Positions 1 to 7,536 of a stretch of DNA of 64,000 nucleotides are shown here, piece after piece. Each line of letters begins with the position of its first letter. Position 1 is the stretch's first letter. Made by a program: the position numbers and the translations under genes. The stretch spans positions 1 through 64,000 of the forward strand of contig CANMSI010000002.1 in assembly GCA_947500575.1 (NCBI GenBank), written 5' to 3'. Source of the stretch: an uncultured Flavobacteriaceae bacterium (GTDB lineage Bacteria; Bacteroidota; Bacteroidia; Flavobacteriales; Flavobacteriaceae). The notes beneath the pieces were generated by a model. It saw nothing but the letters and a program-made list of their open reading frames with translations. It had not been told where the DNA came from and made no database searches.

Positions 1-85
1 CCTTTAAACAAAAAATCTATTCATGATACCATCAAAGTATAAAAACACTGTCCCAGTATGTTAAGATATTGCTACAATAAGTAGC

Positions 86-101
86 GGTTGGATATCCAAC
101 C
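86..101. repeat. Perfect 16-bp palindrome just upstream of 5S
   Basis: GGTTGGATATCCAACC is a perfect palindrome 10 bases before the 5S helix. It could be a processing hairpin of the precursor rRNA or a protein-binding site. The sequence alone does not decide. Confidence 0.5.
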
Positions 102-107
102 AAAAAC

Positions 108-217
108 TTAGGTGACCATGGCGATAGGGCTCACCCCTTACCATTCCGAACAGGGAAGTTAAGCCTATCCGCGCCGATGGTACTGCTATACCAAGTGGGA
201 GAGTAGGTCGTCGCCTT
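108..217 (+). rRNA. rrf: 5S ribosomal RNA
   Basis: The segment carries the conserved 5S core (loop with CCGAACAGGGAAGTTAAG, then GCCGATGGTACTGC and GTGGGAGAGTAGG). Its ends pair as helix I: GGTGAC at 111-116 with GTCGCC at 210-215. Length is about 105-110 nt, normal for the family. No 23S 3' end is recognisable in the 110 bases to the left, so the rest of an rrn operon, if present, lies outside the window. A terminator follows directly. Exact ends are approximate. Confidence 0.93.
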
Positions 218-223
218 TTTCGA

Positions 224-262
224 AACCCTCTAAAGTTCAAACGAATCTTAGAGGGTTTTTTT
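224..262 (+). terminator. Rho-independent terminator of the 5S/rrn transcript
   Basis: AACCCTCTA (225-233) pairs with TAGAGGGTT (249-257) and is followed by a run of T. It lies about 8 bases after the 5S 3' end, as expected for the end of an rRNA operon. Confidence 0.85.
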
Positions 263-351
263 GTACCCTAAAATTAACTACTGATTGATTTTATAGAATG
301 GAGCTCGTGAAGTCTACTTTACTCTTAAGCTTAGACTATGATTTCTCCTGT

Positions 352-1494
352 TTATTTTCGCACCGCTGTGAATGTGCCCTCAGGCTGAGTTACAATTAAT
401 TCTTTAAAAAGGCCATTTGCTGCTTTTTTAAACGCTACTTTATACGCCGCTGAAGCTACAAAAGAAAATTTGTGTTCTGCTGTTGGAGTTAATTCATATT
501 CCGGTTGCCCAGCTACGAAAAGATACAGTTTAGTACCATTCTCTTTTGCGTACACCTTTATTGTAATTTCTTCCATTTGATACGCACCCACATATTGTTT
601 TAAAATAGTTGCATTTACAAATTTTCTATAATCAATAGCGTCGGGTTTTGGTGCTACTCTTAACATCGCCTTAGACGGACTACCATTCCCCGTCATTTCT
701 TCATTTATCCACTCAATGTACTGTGACACTCTTGTATAATTTTCTACTACCCCATAGAACCCTTCTTTTTCTTGGCCTTTTCTGTCTTGCCAAGAGCTTA
801 CACCAGCCAAGTAAACTGTATTGTTTTTGACAATGAAAGCAGGACCTCCACTATCACCAGGACCACTAATTCCCTCATATTCCGTGAGATATTTGGTTTG
901 GGTATCTGGATGATCAAATGTCCATGTTAACCATTTCTCTGTGGCTGTTTCTATCCTGTTGGTAGCTCCTCTTTGTTTCTTGTCGTTACCATCTACTCCA
1001 GTTAACCCATTGCCTTTATCACCTCTACCTACCATATATATTAACTTATCTACTTCGTCTTCATCCATATATAGTTTTGCTTGCATTGCACCTACAGGTT
1101 TTGTCTTTAGATGTAATAAGGCAATGTCATTTAATGCTGACATGTCTGCTTCAGGATTACCCCATTCCTTTTCGATGATAACTTTATCTACTTCTACTTC
1201 CACATCGTTTATGATCACAAAATGTTTCCCTCCAGCCTTAAATTTTTCCACAATTCCTATGGCGCAATGCGCAGCTGATAGTGCCCATTGATCTGCTATA
1301 ATGGTACCTTCGCAATCAGGTAAATTTAAATGACACATATAATTTTCAAATTTCTTGGCAAGTTGTAAAAACTCGGCTTCATCTTTATCATGCCTGGTTA
1401 GCATTGGGTCGCTATTGTTACTATTTATATAACTAAAACTCCCTAATAATAATGACATCATTAGTAGTACTATAATTGAGTTTGCTTTTTTCAT
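352..1494 (-). CDS. Secreted trypsin-like serine protease (S1 family) with C-terminal DUF3471-like domain
   Basis: The 380-residue protein starts with a signal peptide (hydrophobic stretch about residues 6-22). It shows the chymotrypsin-fold triad: His76 in ALSAAHC, Asp123 in NDIALLHL, Ser215 in GPGDSGGPAF. Paired cysteines near His76 fit the S1 disulfide. After the protease domain (ending near 270) about 90 residues beginning LKQYVGAYQ resemble the DUF3471-type beta domain more often seen behind serine hydrolases. The usual IVGG activation site is not obvious, so zymogen control may differ. Likely acts in the periplasm or outside the cell; substrate unknown. Short upstream motif shared with the lipoprotein gene at 2278-3186. 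Confidence 0.85.
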   Translation of the reverse strand: MKKANSIIVLLMMSLLLGSFSYINSNNSDPMLTRHDKDEAEFLQLAKKFENYMCHLNLPDCEGTIIADQWALSAAHCAIGIVEKFKAGGKHFVIINDVEVEVDKVIIEKEWGNPEADMSALNDIALLHLKTKPVGAMQAKLYMDEDEVDKLIYMVGRGDKGNGLTGVDGNDKKQRGATNRIETATEKWLTWTFDHPDTQTKYLTEYEGISGPGDSGGPAFIVKNNTVYLAGVSSWQDRKGQEKEGFYGVVENYTRVSQYIEWINEEMTGNGSPSKAMLRVAPKPDAIDYRKFVNATILKQYVGAYQMEEITIKVYAKENGTKLYLFVAGQPEYELTPTAEHKFSFVASAAYKVAFKKAANGLFKELIVTQPEGTFTAVRK

Positions 1495-1629
1495 GATTTT
1501 GTGTTTTTTGATCGTTCTAATGTATTAAAAAAAGGCAATACACGAATCAGGACGTTTTACAAAGCCCTATCCTTAGATATAGGATAGCGAAGTAATGCGC
1601 TGTTCATTTGTACTACCTTATATTGTTTT

Positions 1630-2100
1630 TTAATTCAATTTTCTTTTAAAAATGTAACGTGTAATAAAAATGCCATTTCCATCCTTTTCACCTGCATCAC
1701 TTTCTACAGCACTGGTTACAAAGGTTAAATCCCAACCTTCTGAAATCATTGCTGTTAATTTGGAAGAAATTATAGCGTCATTTGCCGCGATGTTCTGAAA
1801 CCGAATACCAGCAATATTATAGAAGTTTAATAATTTAATTTCTTCAAAGTTCTTTAGTCTAATATCTTTTCGTTTAGACTTATTTCTAGTATGATCGTCT
1901 GCTGTTTGAATTGAAGTAAATTGTTGGTAATCTCTTTTCTCATTTGCGGAAATTACCCGAGATCTACCCAAACCATCTGGGATAATAGATTCTACGCTGG
2001 TAATTACTTTTACTTCAAATGCTGGTTTTGATGTTTCTTGCGCTAGTACATTCGATGTATGTATTATGAAGAATGCCGCTATTAGTGTTAATTTTCTCAT
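1630..2100 (-). CDS. Secreted small protein, DUF4177-like
   Basis: A 156-residue protein with a clear signal peptide ending in VLAQ near residue 21. The C-terminal half has the pattern LTAMISEGWDLTFVTSAV followed by ITRYIFKRKL. This resembles small DUF4177-type domains, where a GWEL motif precedes a terminal YIFKR strand. No catalytic motif is visible. It lies between two secreted hydrolases on the same strand, but gaps of about 135 and 177 bases suggest separate transcripts. Function unknown. Confidence 0.65.
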   Translation of the reverse strand: MRKLTLIAAFFIIHTSNVLAQETSKPAFEVKVITSVESIIPDGLGRSRVISANEKRDYQQFTSIQTADDHTRNKSKRKDIRLKNFEEIKLLNFYNIAGIRFQNIAANDAIISSKLTAMISEGWDLTFVTSAVESDAGEKDGNGIFITRYIFKRKLN

Positions 2101-2221
2101 TTAATTTAGTTTTTTATTAGTACTTGTTCCAATTAGTGATTTTACAAAAGGTGCGTTTTTTATAACTAAAGAGTATTAAAACGCTGTCCCAACTATTTTT
2201 TGTAAACTAATTGATAGCATA

Positions 2222-2250
2222 CATCGTTGGAAAAACGATGCTGTATTTTT
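2222..2250. other. Hairpin with T-rich flank, possible terminator
   Basis: CATCGTT (2222-2228) and AACGATG (2234-2240) form a 7-bp stem, followed on the plus strand by a T-rich tract. It sits just past the stop codon of the minus-strand lipoprotein gene, but the U-tract is on the plus side, so direction is uncertain. Confidence 0.35.
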
Positions 2251-2277
2251 TAATTTTTTTAATTGTGATGTCCTTAG

Positions 2278-3186
2278 TTACTCTTCTAGGTCAATTCCAA
2301 AGGCCTCTTTAAAACCCTGTACAAGGAAATTTTGGAGAGTAGTCCCATGATCTCCGGGGCCTGCAATTATGTTGGAGTTTTTAGATGTTAAAAACTGTAC
2401 TTCATTTTGGCTAAGACTTCCCACTGCCTGATCCATAGCCCCATAAATGTAGGTGATATTGGATAGGTCCGAAAAGGCATTAAAAAGCTGCGTATACCTG
2501 TTTAATGAGAACCCGGCACTTATTCTATTGAGATTTCGTTCTAGTACACTTGGATCTGGATCTTCTTCTACAATAGGCGTAAGGCCGTTGTCAAAAAATC
2601 CATTTCTTCCTTCGGCAGCCCCTTGCCAAATAACATCGTTCATATCTAATCTACCTGAAATAATGAGATACTTATCGGCGCTAGCTATTCCTTTTTTTGC
2701 AATGAGATCTTGTGTTACAAATGCGCCAAATGAAAAGCCCGCAACATACACGGTTCTGCCTTGATCTTTAAAATAGCGTACTACTTTAGAAAGCATCTCA
2801 ATACTTTCGGTATTAAATGCATTTGCCTGGTCTAAGGTGATATCGTTTGTAGCCACGATATCAGGATTTAAGGTTTGCGCCTGATGCACCGTTACATTTA
2901 AAATCCCTTTTGGATTAATAACTGGAGCAAAATCGTCTACTACATCGGTAGCGAATTCCGTACTAGGTCCGCCGGGTACGGTAATTAGCACTGTAGTCGC
3001 TTTTTCATCTCCTTTAAAGTAAATGATATTTTTAATGTCTTGCGAAATGTCTGTTATAAGACTGGGAGATTGGTCATCATCATTAGAACAGGAGCCTATT
3101 ATAACAGATAGAAATACAACTAACATTAGATTGGGAATAAAATGAAAACCATTTGAGTTTGTCATTTTTAAGGATACTCTTTTCAT
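2278..3186 (-). CDS. Alpha/beta-hydrolase fold lipoprotein
   Basis: A 302-residue protein with a lipobox ending in Cys33 (VIIGSCS) after a hydrophobic segment, so probably membrane-anchored. The nucleophile elbow GFSFG places Ser152 as catalytic serine. GAMDQAVG and PGDHGTTL near the end fit the acid and histidine of the triad. The 16 residues before the hydrophobic core suggest translation may start at the second ATG (Met8), though both are ATG. Substrate unknown; esterase or peptidase is possible. The divergence from characterised lipases means only the fold is safe. Confidence 0.7.
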   Translation of the reverse strand: MKRVSLKMTNSNGFHFIPNLMLVVFLSVIIGSCSNDDDQSPSLITDISQDIKNIIYFKGDEKATTVLITVPGGPSTEFATDVVDDFAPVINPKGILNVTVHQAQTLNPDIVATNDITLDQANAFNTESIEMLSKVVRYFKDQGRTVYVAGFSFGAFVTQDLIAKKGIASADKYLIISGRLDMNDVIWQGAAEGRNGFFDNGLTPIVEEDPDPSVLERNLNRISAGFSLNRYTQLFNAFSDLSNITYIYGAMDQAVGSLSQNEVQFLTSKNSNIIAGPGDHGTTLQNFLVQGFKEAFGIDLEE

Positions 3187-3559
3187 TAAAATTTGTTTTT
3201 TGATTTATCTGCACAAAAGTAGAGCGGTCTTAAAAAACGGAAGGCAATTTTAGCGCTAGAGAAGTACTAAAACAAAAGGATTGTACGAATAAGGACCTTT
3301 TTGAAAGTGTTTTTAAAGCACCAAGCGCCATTGTTGAGCTCATTTTTTAGTTCTGAGCAATAAAAGTAGTTGCTGGCTAGCCCTAAAGGGATGCAGCAAA
3401 AGCCTGGTACAAAATTGCAGTAGATCAAAGCCTTCTTTTTGGAGATTTGAACCACGGAATAAGGATCCCATGCGGATAGCTTCCTCTTAGAAAACAAACA
3501 ACTTGCGAAATAAATGCCACCATATTTTCCGTACTAAAAAATGCAGGTACACAAGAAAA
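3187..3559. other. 373-base intergenic region
   Basis: No convincing gene. It holds the promoter region of the lipoprotein gene, including ACGAATAAGGACCTTTTT (3286-3303), similar to a site upstream of the protease gene. A 76-codon open frame on the minus strand lacks family features and is not called. Confidence 0.6.
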
Positions 3560-4657
3560 TCACACACCCATAGCGGTTTTTTGAAGCTTTCTAAAAGCTC
3601 CAGGAGACATTCCCAAGCTGCTGTTAAATGTGCTATAGAAGGCACTTTTAGACTTAAAACCAGCTTCTAGACCAATGGCTTCTACTGAATATTTATTAAA
3701 TACCGGATTATGCAGCAAATTTTTAGCAGCTTCAATCCGATATTCATTCACAAATTGGGTAACGCTCCTATTGGTTTCCTGATTTACGATTTGAGACAAA
3801 TAGCCCTCGCTTGTATCCAAGCGGGTTGCTAAATCTAATCTACTTAAAAGCGGGTCTTTATATACTTCCTCTTCCTCCATTAGTGCATACAGTTGGGTTA
3901 TAATTTTGGAGCTTGTAGTGCTATTTATTTTCCGTTTTGCTGGCGTATTCGCTATCTTTTTAGAGACCAAATACGCATGTATTTCTTCTTTCTGTACTAT
4001 AAGCTGCAATTTAAATATGCCATAATACAACACCCACCATAAGAATACAGACATTAAAATCCATAGGACATAAAAGCAATATATAGTGCCAAATACGATC
4101 GTTTCTATCCTAGTTAGTACCCAAATTGTAATAACGCATAAAATAAAGAAGTTTAATCTAAGCAACCACCGTCTTTTATCTTCTGAAATGGTATTGGCAT
4201 TCTTAATTAACTTTCTACCATAAAATATTAAAAACACATTAAAGCTAATACATATGGGATCTTTAATAAAAAACAAGAGCGCATCCACTATGGAATGGTG
4301 AAGGTTGAAGAAATACAGGGGTATTTCAGTAATAATAAAGAAAACAAAAGGAAGATAGATCCATTTATAATAAGGACTATGGTAAAGTGGATGCTTTATT
4401 TGAATTAAGAAATAGGTAAACAGGCTAACTGCAAATAAATAATCGAGCCTAAAATTGGCTAAAATTATAAAACCTACATGATCGGTGGTATTGCCTCCCC
4501 ATTCTATGAGGGTTAAGTTTGCCAACAAGAATAAGGATAGAGCCAAATAATGATTAGCACGACTCCTGTAAAAAGAGGTTGTTAATAGCGCGATACTTAT
4601 AAAATAGCCTATAACAACACTGGCTATCATGGTAAAGTCTAGTACTGTTTTACTCAT
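3560..4657 (-). CDS. Membrane-anchored AraC-family transcriptional regulator
   Basis: The 365-residue protein has about seven hydrophobic segments in its first 220 residues and a C-terminal HTH_18 domain (about 265-360). The domain has two helix-turn-helix units: LDLATRLDTSEGYLSQIVN, and the AraC signature region GFKSKSAFYSTFNSSLGMSP. Bacteroidota have many such integral-membrane AraC proteins that presumably sense a membrane or periplasmic signal. Target genes are unknown. The neighbouring secreted-protein genes on the same strand share a short upstream motif and are natural candidates, which is inference. Confidence 0.88.
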   Translation of the reverse strand: MSKTVLDFTMIASVVIGYFISIALLTTSFYRSRANHYLALSLFLLANLTLIEWGGNTTDHVGFIILANFRLDYLFAVSLFTYFLIQIKHPLYHSPYYKWIYLPFVFFIITEIPLYFFNLHHSIVDALLFFIKDPICISFNVFLIFYGRKLIKNANTISEDKRRWLLRLNFFILCVITIWVLTRIETIVFGTIYCFYVLWILMSVFLWWVLYYGIFKLQLIVQKEEIHAYLVSKKIANTPAKRKINSTTSSKIITQLYALMEEEEVYKDPLLSRLDLATRLDTSEGYLSQIVNQETNRSVTQFVNEYRIEAAKNLLHNPVFNKYSVEAIGLEAGFKSKSAFYSTFNSSLGMSPGAFRKLQKTAMGV

Positions 4658-4770
4658 TCGTTCCTGTATACAGAAGGTTATTGACTCGTAATCTGATGGA
4701 ATACAACTGCGAATATAAATTATGAATGGTATACTAGCTAGTTAAGTAAATTATAATATTCTAAAATGTT

Positions 4771-4876
4771 TAAGTCATTTTAAAAGGGCTTACCCCTTCG
4801 CATCCCGAACAGGGAAGTTACCCCCATCCGAGCCGATGGTACTGCTATAGCAAGTGGGAGCGTAGGTCATCGCTTA
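4771..4876 (+). pseudogene. Degenerate orphan 5S rRNA copy
   Basis: Bases 4784-4870 align along their length with the 5S gene at 108-217 (shared CCCGAACAGGGAAGTTA, GCCGATGGTACTGCTATA and AAGTGGGAG). The outer ends differ completely. A partial terminal helix can still form between TAAGT and GCTTA (with one wobble), but helix II is weakened because AGCCTAT has become ACCCCCAT. There is no 23S upstream and no terminator directly after. It reads as a decaying duplicate, although near-normal length (106 nt) leaves open a divergent functional copy. Confidence 0.65.
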
Positions 4877-4953
4877 TTTTATGTGCTAAACTTAACAAGA
4901 AACCTAGCATTGTGGGAGAAAGATAATAGAAGTAGAAATTGGTTCTATTAGAG

Positions 4954-5574
4954 TTATTCTACGTTTTCAAAAAACTGTATTGCATATTTACAATATTCAA
5001 TGATCATGTCTTTATCCGTTTCAAATTCTTTACGCTTTCCTAAATAATTTTTAGAATTGGGTGTTATTTCTTTTCCTTCATTCAATTCCTTATATGAAAT
5101 ACATTTAATATGTTTTTTTGTAACAAGCACAAACAATGCATTTTCAAAAGGATATTTTCCATACCTTTCAATCATACTTAATTTTAACTCTCCACTTGCG
5201 CGATATTTTACTTCGATAAAATGTGCCTGATTATTCTTAAAAATCACAAAATCTGGCATTTGTCGTATGCTGTTCGAAACATCTCCTCTAACTCCTTTTA
5301 AGAGATCTTTAATTCCTGGAATTGAGTTCTCCATACCATAACTAAATACTTGAAAACCAAGTGAACGAAAAAGCTCTTCTATTAGTGTTTCAGCAATGCG
5401 ACCCTTTATAACATTGGATGTCCAATTGTTACCATTATTTTTAGTTTTCGTAGATGATTCTTTCTGCTTGTATTTAGCTTCAGCTGGGGATATATCTTTA
5501 CTTCTTTGATGGCAAGAAAAACAAAGTCCACCATTAAATTTTGTGTAATCTCCACAAGTTATACATTCAGCCAT
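4954..5574 (-). CDS. Zinc-ribbon protein with PD-(D/E)XK nuclease-like domain
   Basis: 206 residues. The N-terminus has a CxxC-x10-CxxC zinc ribbon (Cys4, Cys7, Cys18, Cys21). After a polar linker, residues about 55-160 show a restriction-nuclease-like core: a helix with AETLIEELF, then Asp108 in PDFVIF, then Glu121-Val-Lys123 in FIEVKYR. This matches the D...ExK metal site of the PD-(D/E)XK superfamily. It probably cuts or binds nucleic acid; no methylase partner is adjacent. It is the first gene of the AT-rich accessory stretch. No specific family name recognised. Confidence 0.65.
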   Translation of the reverse strand: MAECITCGDYTKFNGGLCFSCHQRSKDISPAEAKYKQKESSTKTKNNGNNWTSNVIKGRIAETLIEELFRSLGFQVFSYGMENSIPGIKDLLKGVRGDVSNSIRQMPDFVIFKNNQAHFIEVKYRASGELKLSMIERYGKYPFENALFVLVTKKHIKCISYKELNEGKEITPNSKNYLGKRKEFETDKDMIIEYCKYAIQFFENVE

Positions 5575-5632
5575 ATTTGTTCTTTTTCATGTAAGTACTT
5601 TTTTCTGTTGCGAAATCTTCAATTCAGTAAAC

Positions 5633-5689
5633 TCGCCTTTACTTAATAACCAGCAGTCTTTTATATAAAACGCAATATGAAGAAGGCGA
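5633..5689. repeat. Inverted-repeat structure in accessory spacer
   Basis: TCGCCTT (5633-5639) is the exact inverse complement of AAGGCGA (5683-5689). Between them lies the perfect 12-bp palindrome TTTTATATAAAA (5659-5670). The segment also contains CTTAATAACCAGCAGT (5642-5657), which recurs inverted at 8517-8532 with one mismatch. Could be a recombination site or a transcript hairpin. Confidence 0.4.
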
Positions 5690-5730
5690 TAACTTTTCGA
5701 ATAAACACAGCGTCAATTTTTATGTTTTTT

Positions 5731-6744
5731 TTAATTCCATTTTTTTAGCTCGTCATAAGCACAAACTAATATGCACTTATTTTCAACTTCTTCACAAAGT
5801 ATAAGAGCAGATAATATTGCTCCGGCAGTTGATTTTCCTATTTCAATATTATGTGCTTTGAAAATTTTATGGGTAATACTCTCTATATATTTAAGTTTAT
5901 ATGGAATTACTCTGTTAATTAAATGAGGTTGTAAGTTTAATTTCTCAATAGGTACGCCAATAGCGGTTAATGGCGGGAATTTCTTAGGGACTTTTTCTAA
6001 AGATAATGGTTTCCCGTCTTTTAATAATGAGGATGTATTGGGAAATTCAGCTGTTTCTGCAGCTATTATTTGCGATTCAGGGTTAAGCTCTTTTAGTCTT
6101 TCACCTATTCCACTTAAACTAGTTCCAGAGCCAACAATGCCTACGAAATAATCAATAAAATCTATTTTCAAGTCTTTACATTTTTTAAAAACTTCATCAA
6201 CGAGATTGAAATATGCTATTTTAGCATTTTTTCGTGTTTTAGTTACAGGATAGAGTCTTTCAGGATTAATTTTTAAATCAGAACTAAATTCTTCTTTTGC
6301 TAAGTTTATTGTTCTTTCCAAGATATTTACGTAACCAATATTGTATTTTTCTGCTGGCGAAAAAATTAAATCAGCTCCTAAACTTTTCAATTGGCTGAGT
6401 CTTTCCCCACTAATATTCTCGGGGACTATAACTTTTGGACGAATAGGTTTGTTGTAGCCAAGAACATTAGCACAATAGACAAAAGCTGCAGCTGCATTCC
6501 CTAGGCTAGCTTCTATAACAGGTGTTAAGCCTGGTTTCAAAAAGCCCATTTTTTCGGCTTGCTTAAAAACATAAGGATACACCCTCATATGAATACTTCC
6601 AACAGGATTTTCATATTCTAATTTTAATAGAATGCGATTATTGTTTGGGACAATTTCGTTTGATATTGCTAATAATGTGGTATTAGTGGATTCTGATAGG
6701 AGTCGAGAATATAGGTTATCTCTATATAATTTATTTTTAATCAT
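5731..6744 (-). CDS. Cysteine-synthase-fold protein lacking the PLP lysine
   Basis: 337 residues matching the fold-type II PLP (CysK/CBS) family over the whole length. Residues 46-72 align with the CysK active-site helix, but the Schiff-base lysine in SxKxR is His52 here (S50-I-H-M-R54). Other cofactor features remain: S80-L-G-N83 for the TSGN loop, a glycine loop GIVGSGTSLSG (202-212), and GKSTAGA (303-309) at the pyridine-binding serine. It should bind ligand but cannot form the usual aldimine. It probably acts as a sensor, regulator or unusual enzyme. Its start overlaps the preceding membrane-protein gene by 8 bases, implying translational coupling. Confidence 0.8.
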   Translation of the reverse strand: MIKNKLYRDNLYSRLLSESTNTTLLAISNEIVPNNNRILLKLEYENPVGSIHMRVYPYVFKQAEKMGFLKPGLTPVIEASLGNAAAAFVYCANVLGYNKPIRPKVIVPENISGERLSQLKSLGADLIFSPAEKYNIGYVNILERTINLAKEEFSSDLKINPERLYPVTKTRKNAKIAYFNLVDEVFKKCKDLKIDFIDYFVGIVGSGTSLSGIGERLKELNPESQIIAAETAEFPNTSSLLKDGKPLSLEKVPKKFPPLTAIGVPIEKLNLQPHLINRVIPYKLKYIESITHKIFKAHNIEIGKSTAGAILSALILCEEVENKCILVCAYDELKKWN

Positions 6745-7408
6745 TCATTTCAATTTTTTTAATGATTTCACCTATACCATATTCGTCTTCTGAGCGTTTG
6801 GAATGTCTAATCATAGACCATATAAAAAGAGCTATACTTGATATTGTAATTATTGATGCAAAATATTGAGAGTTCTTAAAACATAAAAAATAAGAGTGCC
6901 ATAGAATCAAAGATAATATAGGTAATGCAAGACCAAACATAAATAATCGATCATCCCTTCCGTGAATATTTTTCCTTACCCCATTTATTATAATGGACTC
7001 TAAACTTATCCAAGAAGAGTTTTCTTGAATCCCTGATTTTATCAAACTATGAAGTACAACCCATCTATACCCTTGAGCTCTGAGCTTTTGACGTCTCCAA
7101 TTCATTAAAGCTGTAACAATTATTAATAAAGAAAAACTAAGCAAAAGCGAAGACCATGCTATTTGAATTGAAGAAGATTGGAGATTAGTTAAACCAAAAA
7201 CACTTGTACCACCAGTTACTAAAAAAGCATATTGTAGGACACGATCTTTCTGTGTTTTCTCAACATCACATTCCTTTCTAGTTTGTTCGAAATAAGAAAT
7301 TTCAGCTGCCGACAGATTTAAAATGGGCTTTCTTGTATACTTTTCCACCTTCTTTAAGGATTTTGTCTCTTCAATTTCTATCTTTTTATCTATATCTTTT
7401 TCACTCAT
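6737..7408 (-). CDS. Four-helix membrane protein, SLATT-like in layout
   Basis: 223 residues: charged N-terminal tail (1-55), a helical hairpin of two membrane segments (about 58-77 and 82-102), a soluble middle (about 103-153), a second pair of membrane segments (about 154-177 and 182-201), and a charged tail. Paired helices with cytoplasmic flanks recall SLATT-type pore effectors of bacterial conflict systems, but no diagnostic motif is visible, so this is only a layout match. Its end overlaps the start of the CysK-fold gene by 8 bases; the two were probably inherited as a unit. Possible membrane effector or channel. Confidence 0.6.
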   Translation of the reverse strand: MSEKDIDKKIEIEETKSLKKVEKYTRKPILNLSAAEISYFEQTRKECDVEKTQKDRVLQYAFLVTGGTSVFGLTNLQSSSIQIAWSSLLLSFSLLIIVTALMNWRRQKLRAQGYRWVVLHSLIKSGIQENSSWISLESIIINGVRKNIHGRDDRLFMFGLALPILSLILWHSYFLCFKNSQYFASIITISSIALFIWSMIRHSKRSEDEYGIGEIIKKIEMND

Positions 7409-7536
7409 TTAAGTTTAATTTGAACTTTGCAAGTTGCTTATGCTTTGACGTATTTTAATTTGGCATTCTTAGCCAACATACACAACCTCTCGAAAAGCCT
7501 TTATTAGCTATGTTTTATACACGTTGTTGCCAGCAG
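7409..7536. other. Cassette-like spacer between accessory genes
   Basis: The spacer contains two copies of a split motif, TTAGC...ATACAC (7469-7483 and 7504-7522). Next to the stop codon of the GIY-YIG gene, read on the minus strand, is GCTGGCAACAACGTGTATAA. A related sequence in opposite orientation (GCTGGTAATGATTGTATAA) lies at 8461-8479 on the other side of that gene. This suggests that the GIY-YIG gene moves as a discrete cassette. Confidence 0.4.

Noticed and set aside
1-107. 3' end of 23S rRNA
   Set aside because: No conserved 23S terminal sequence is visible here; only a palindrome and AT-rich sequence precede the 5S gene.
3267-3497. 76-codon minus-strand open frame in the 3.2-3.6 kb spacer
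   Set aside because: No signal peptide, membrane segment or family motif, odd composition (many Cys/Asn/Phe), and it covers the promoter region of the lipoprotein gene. Treated as chance.
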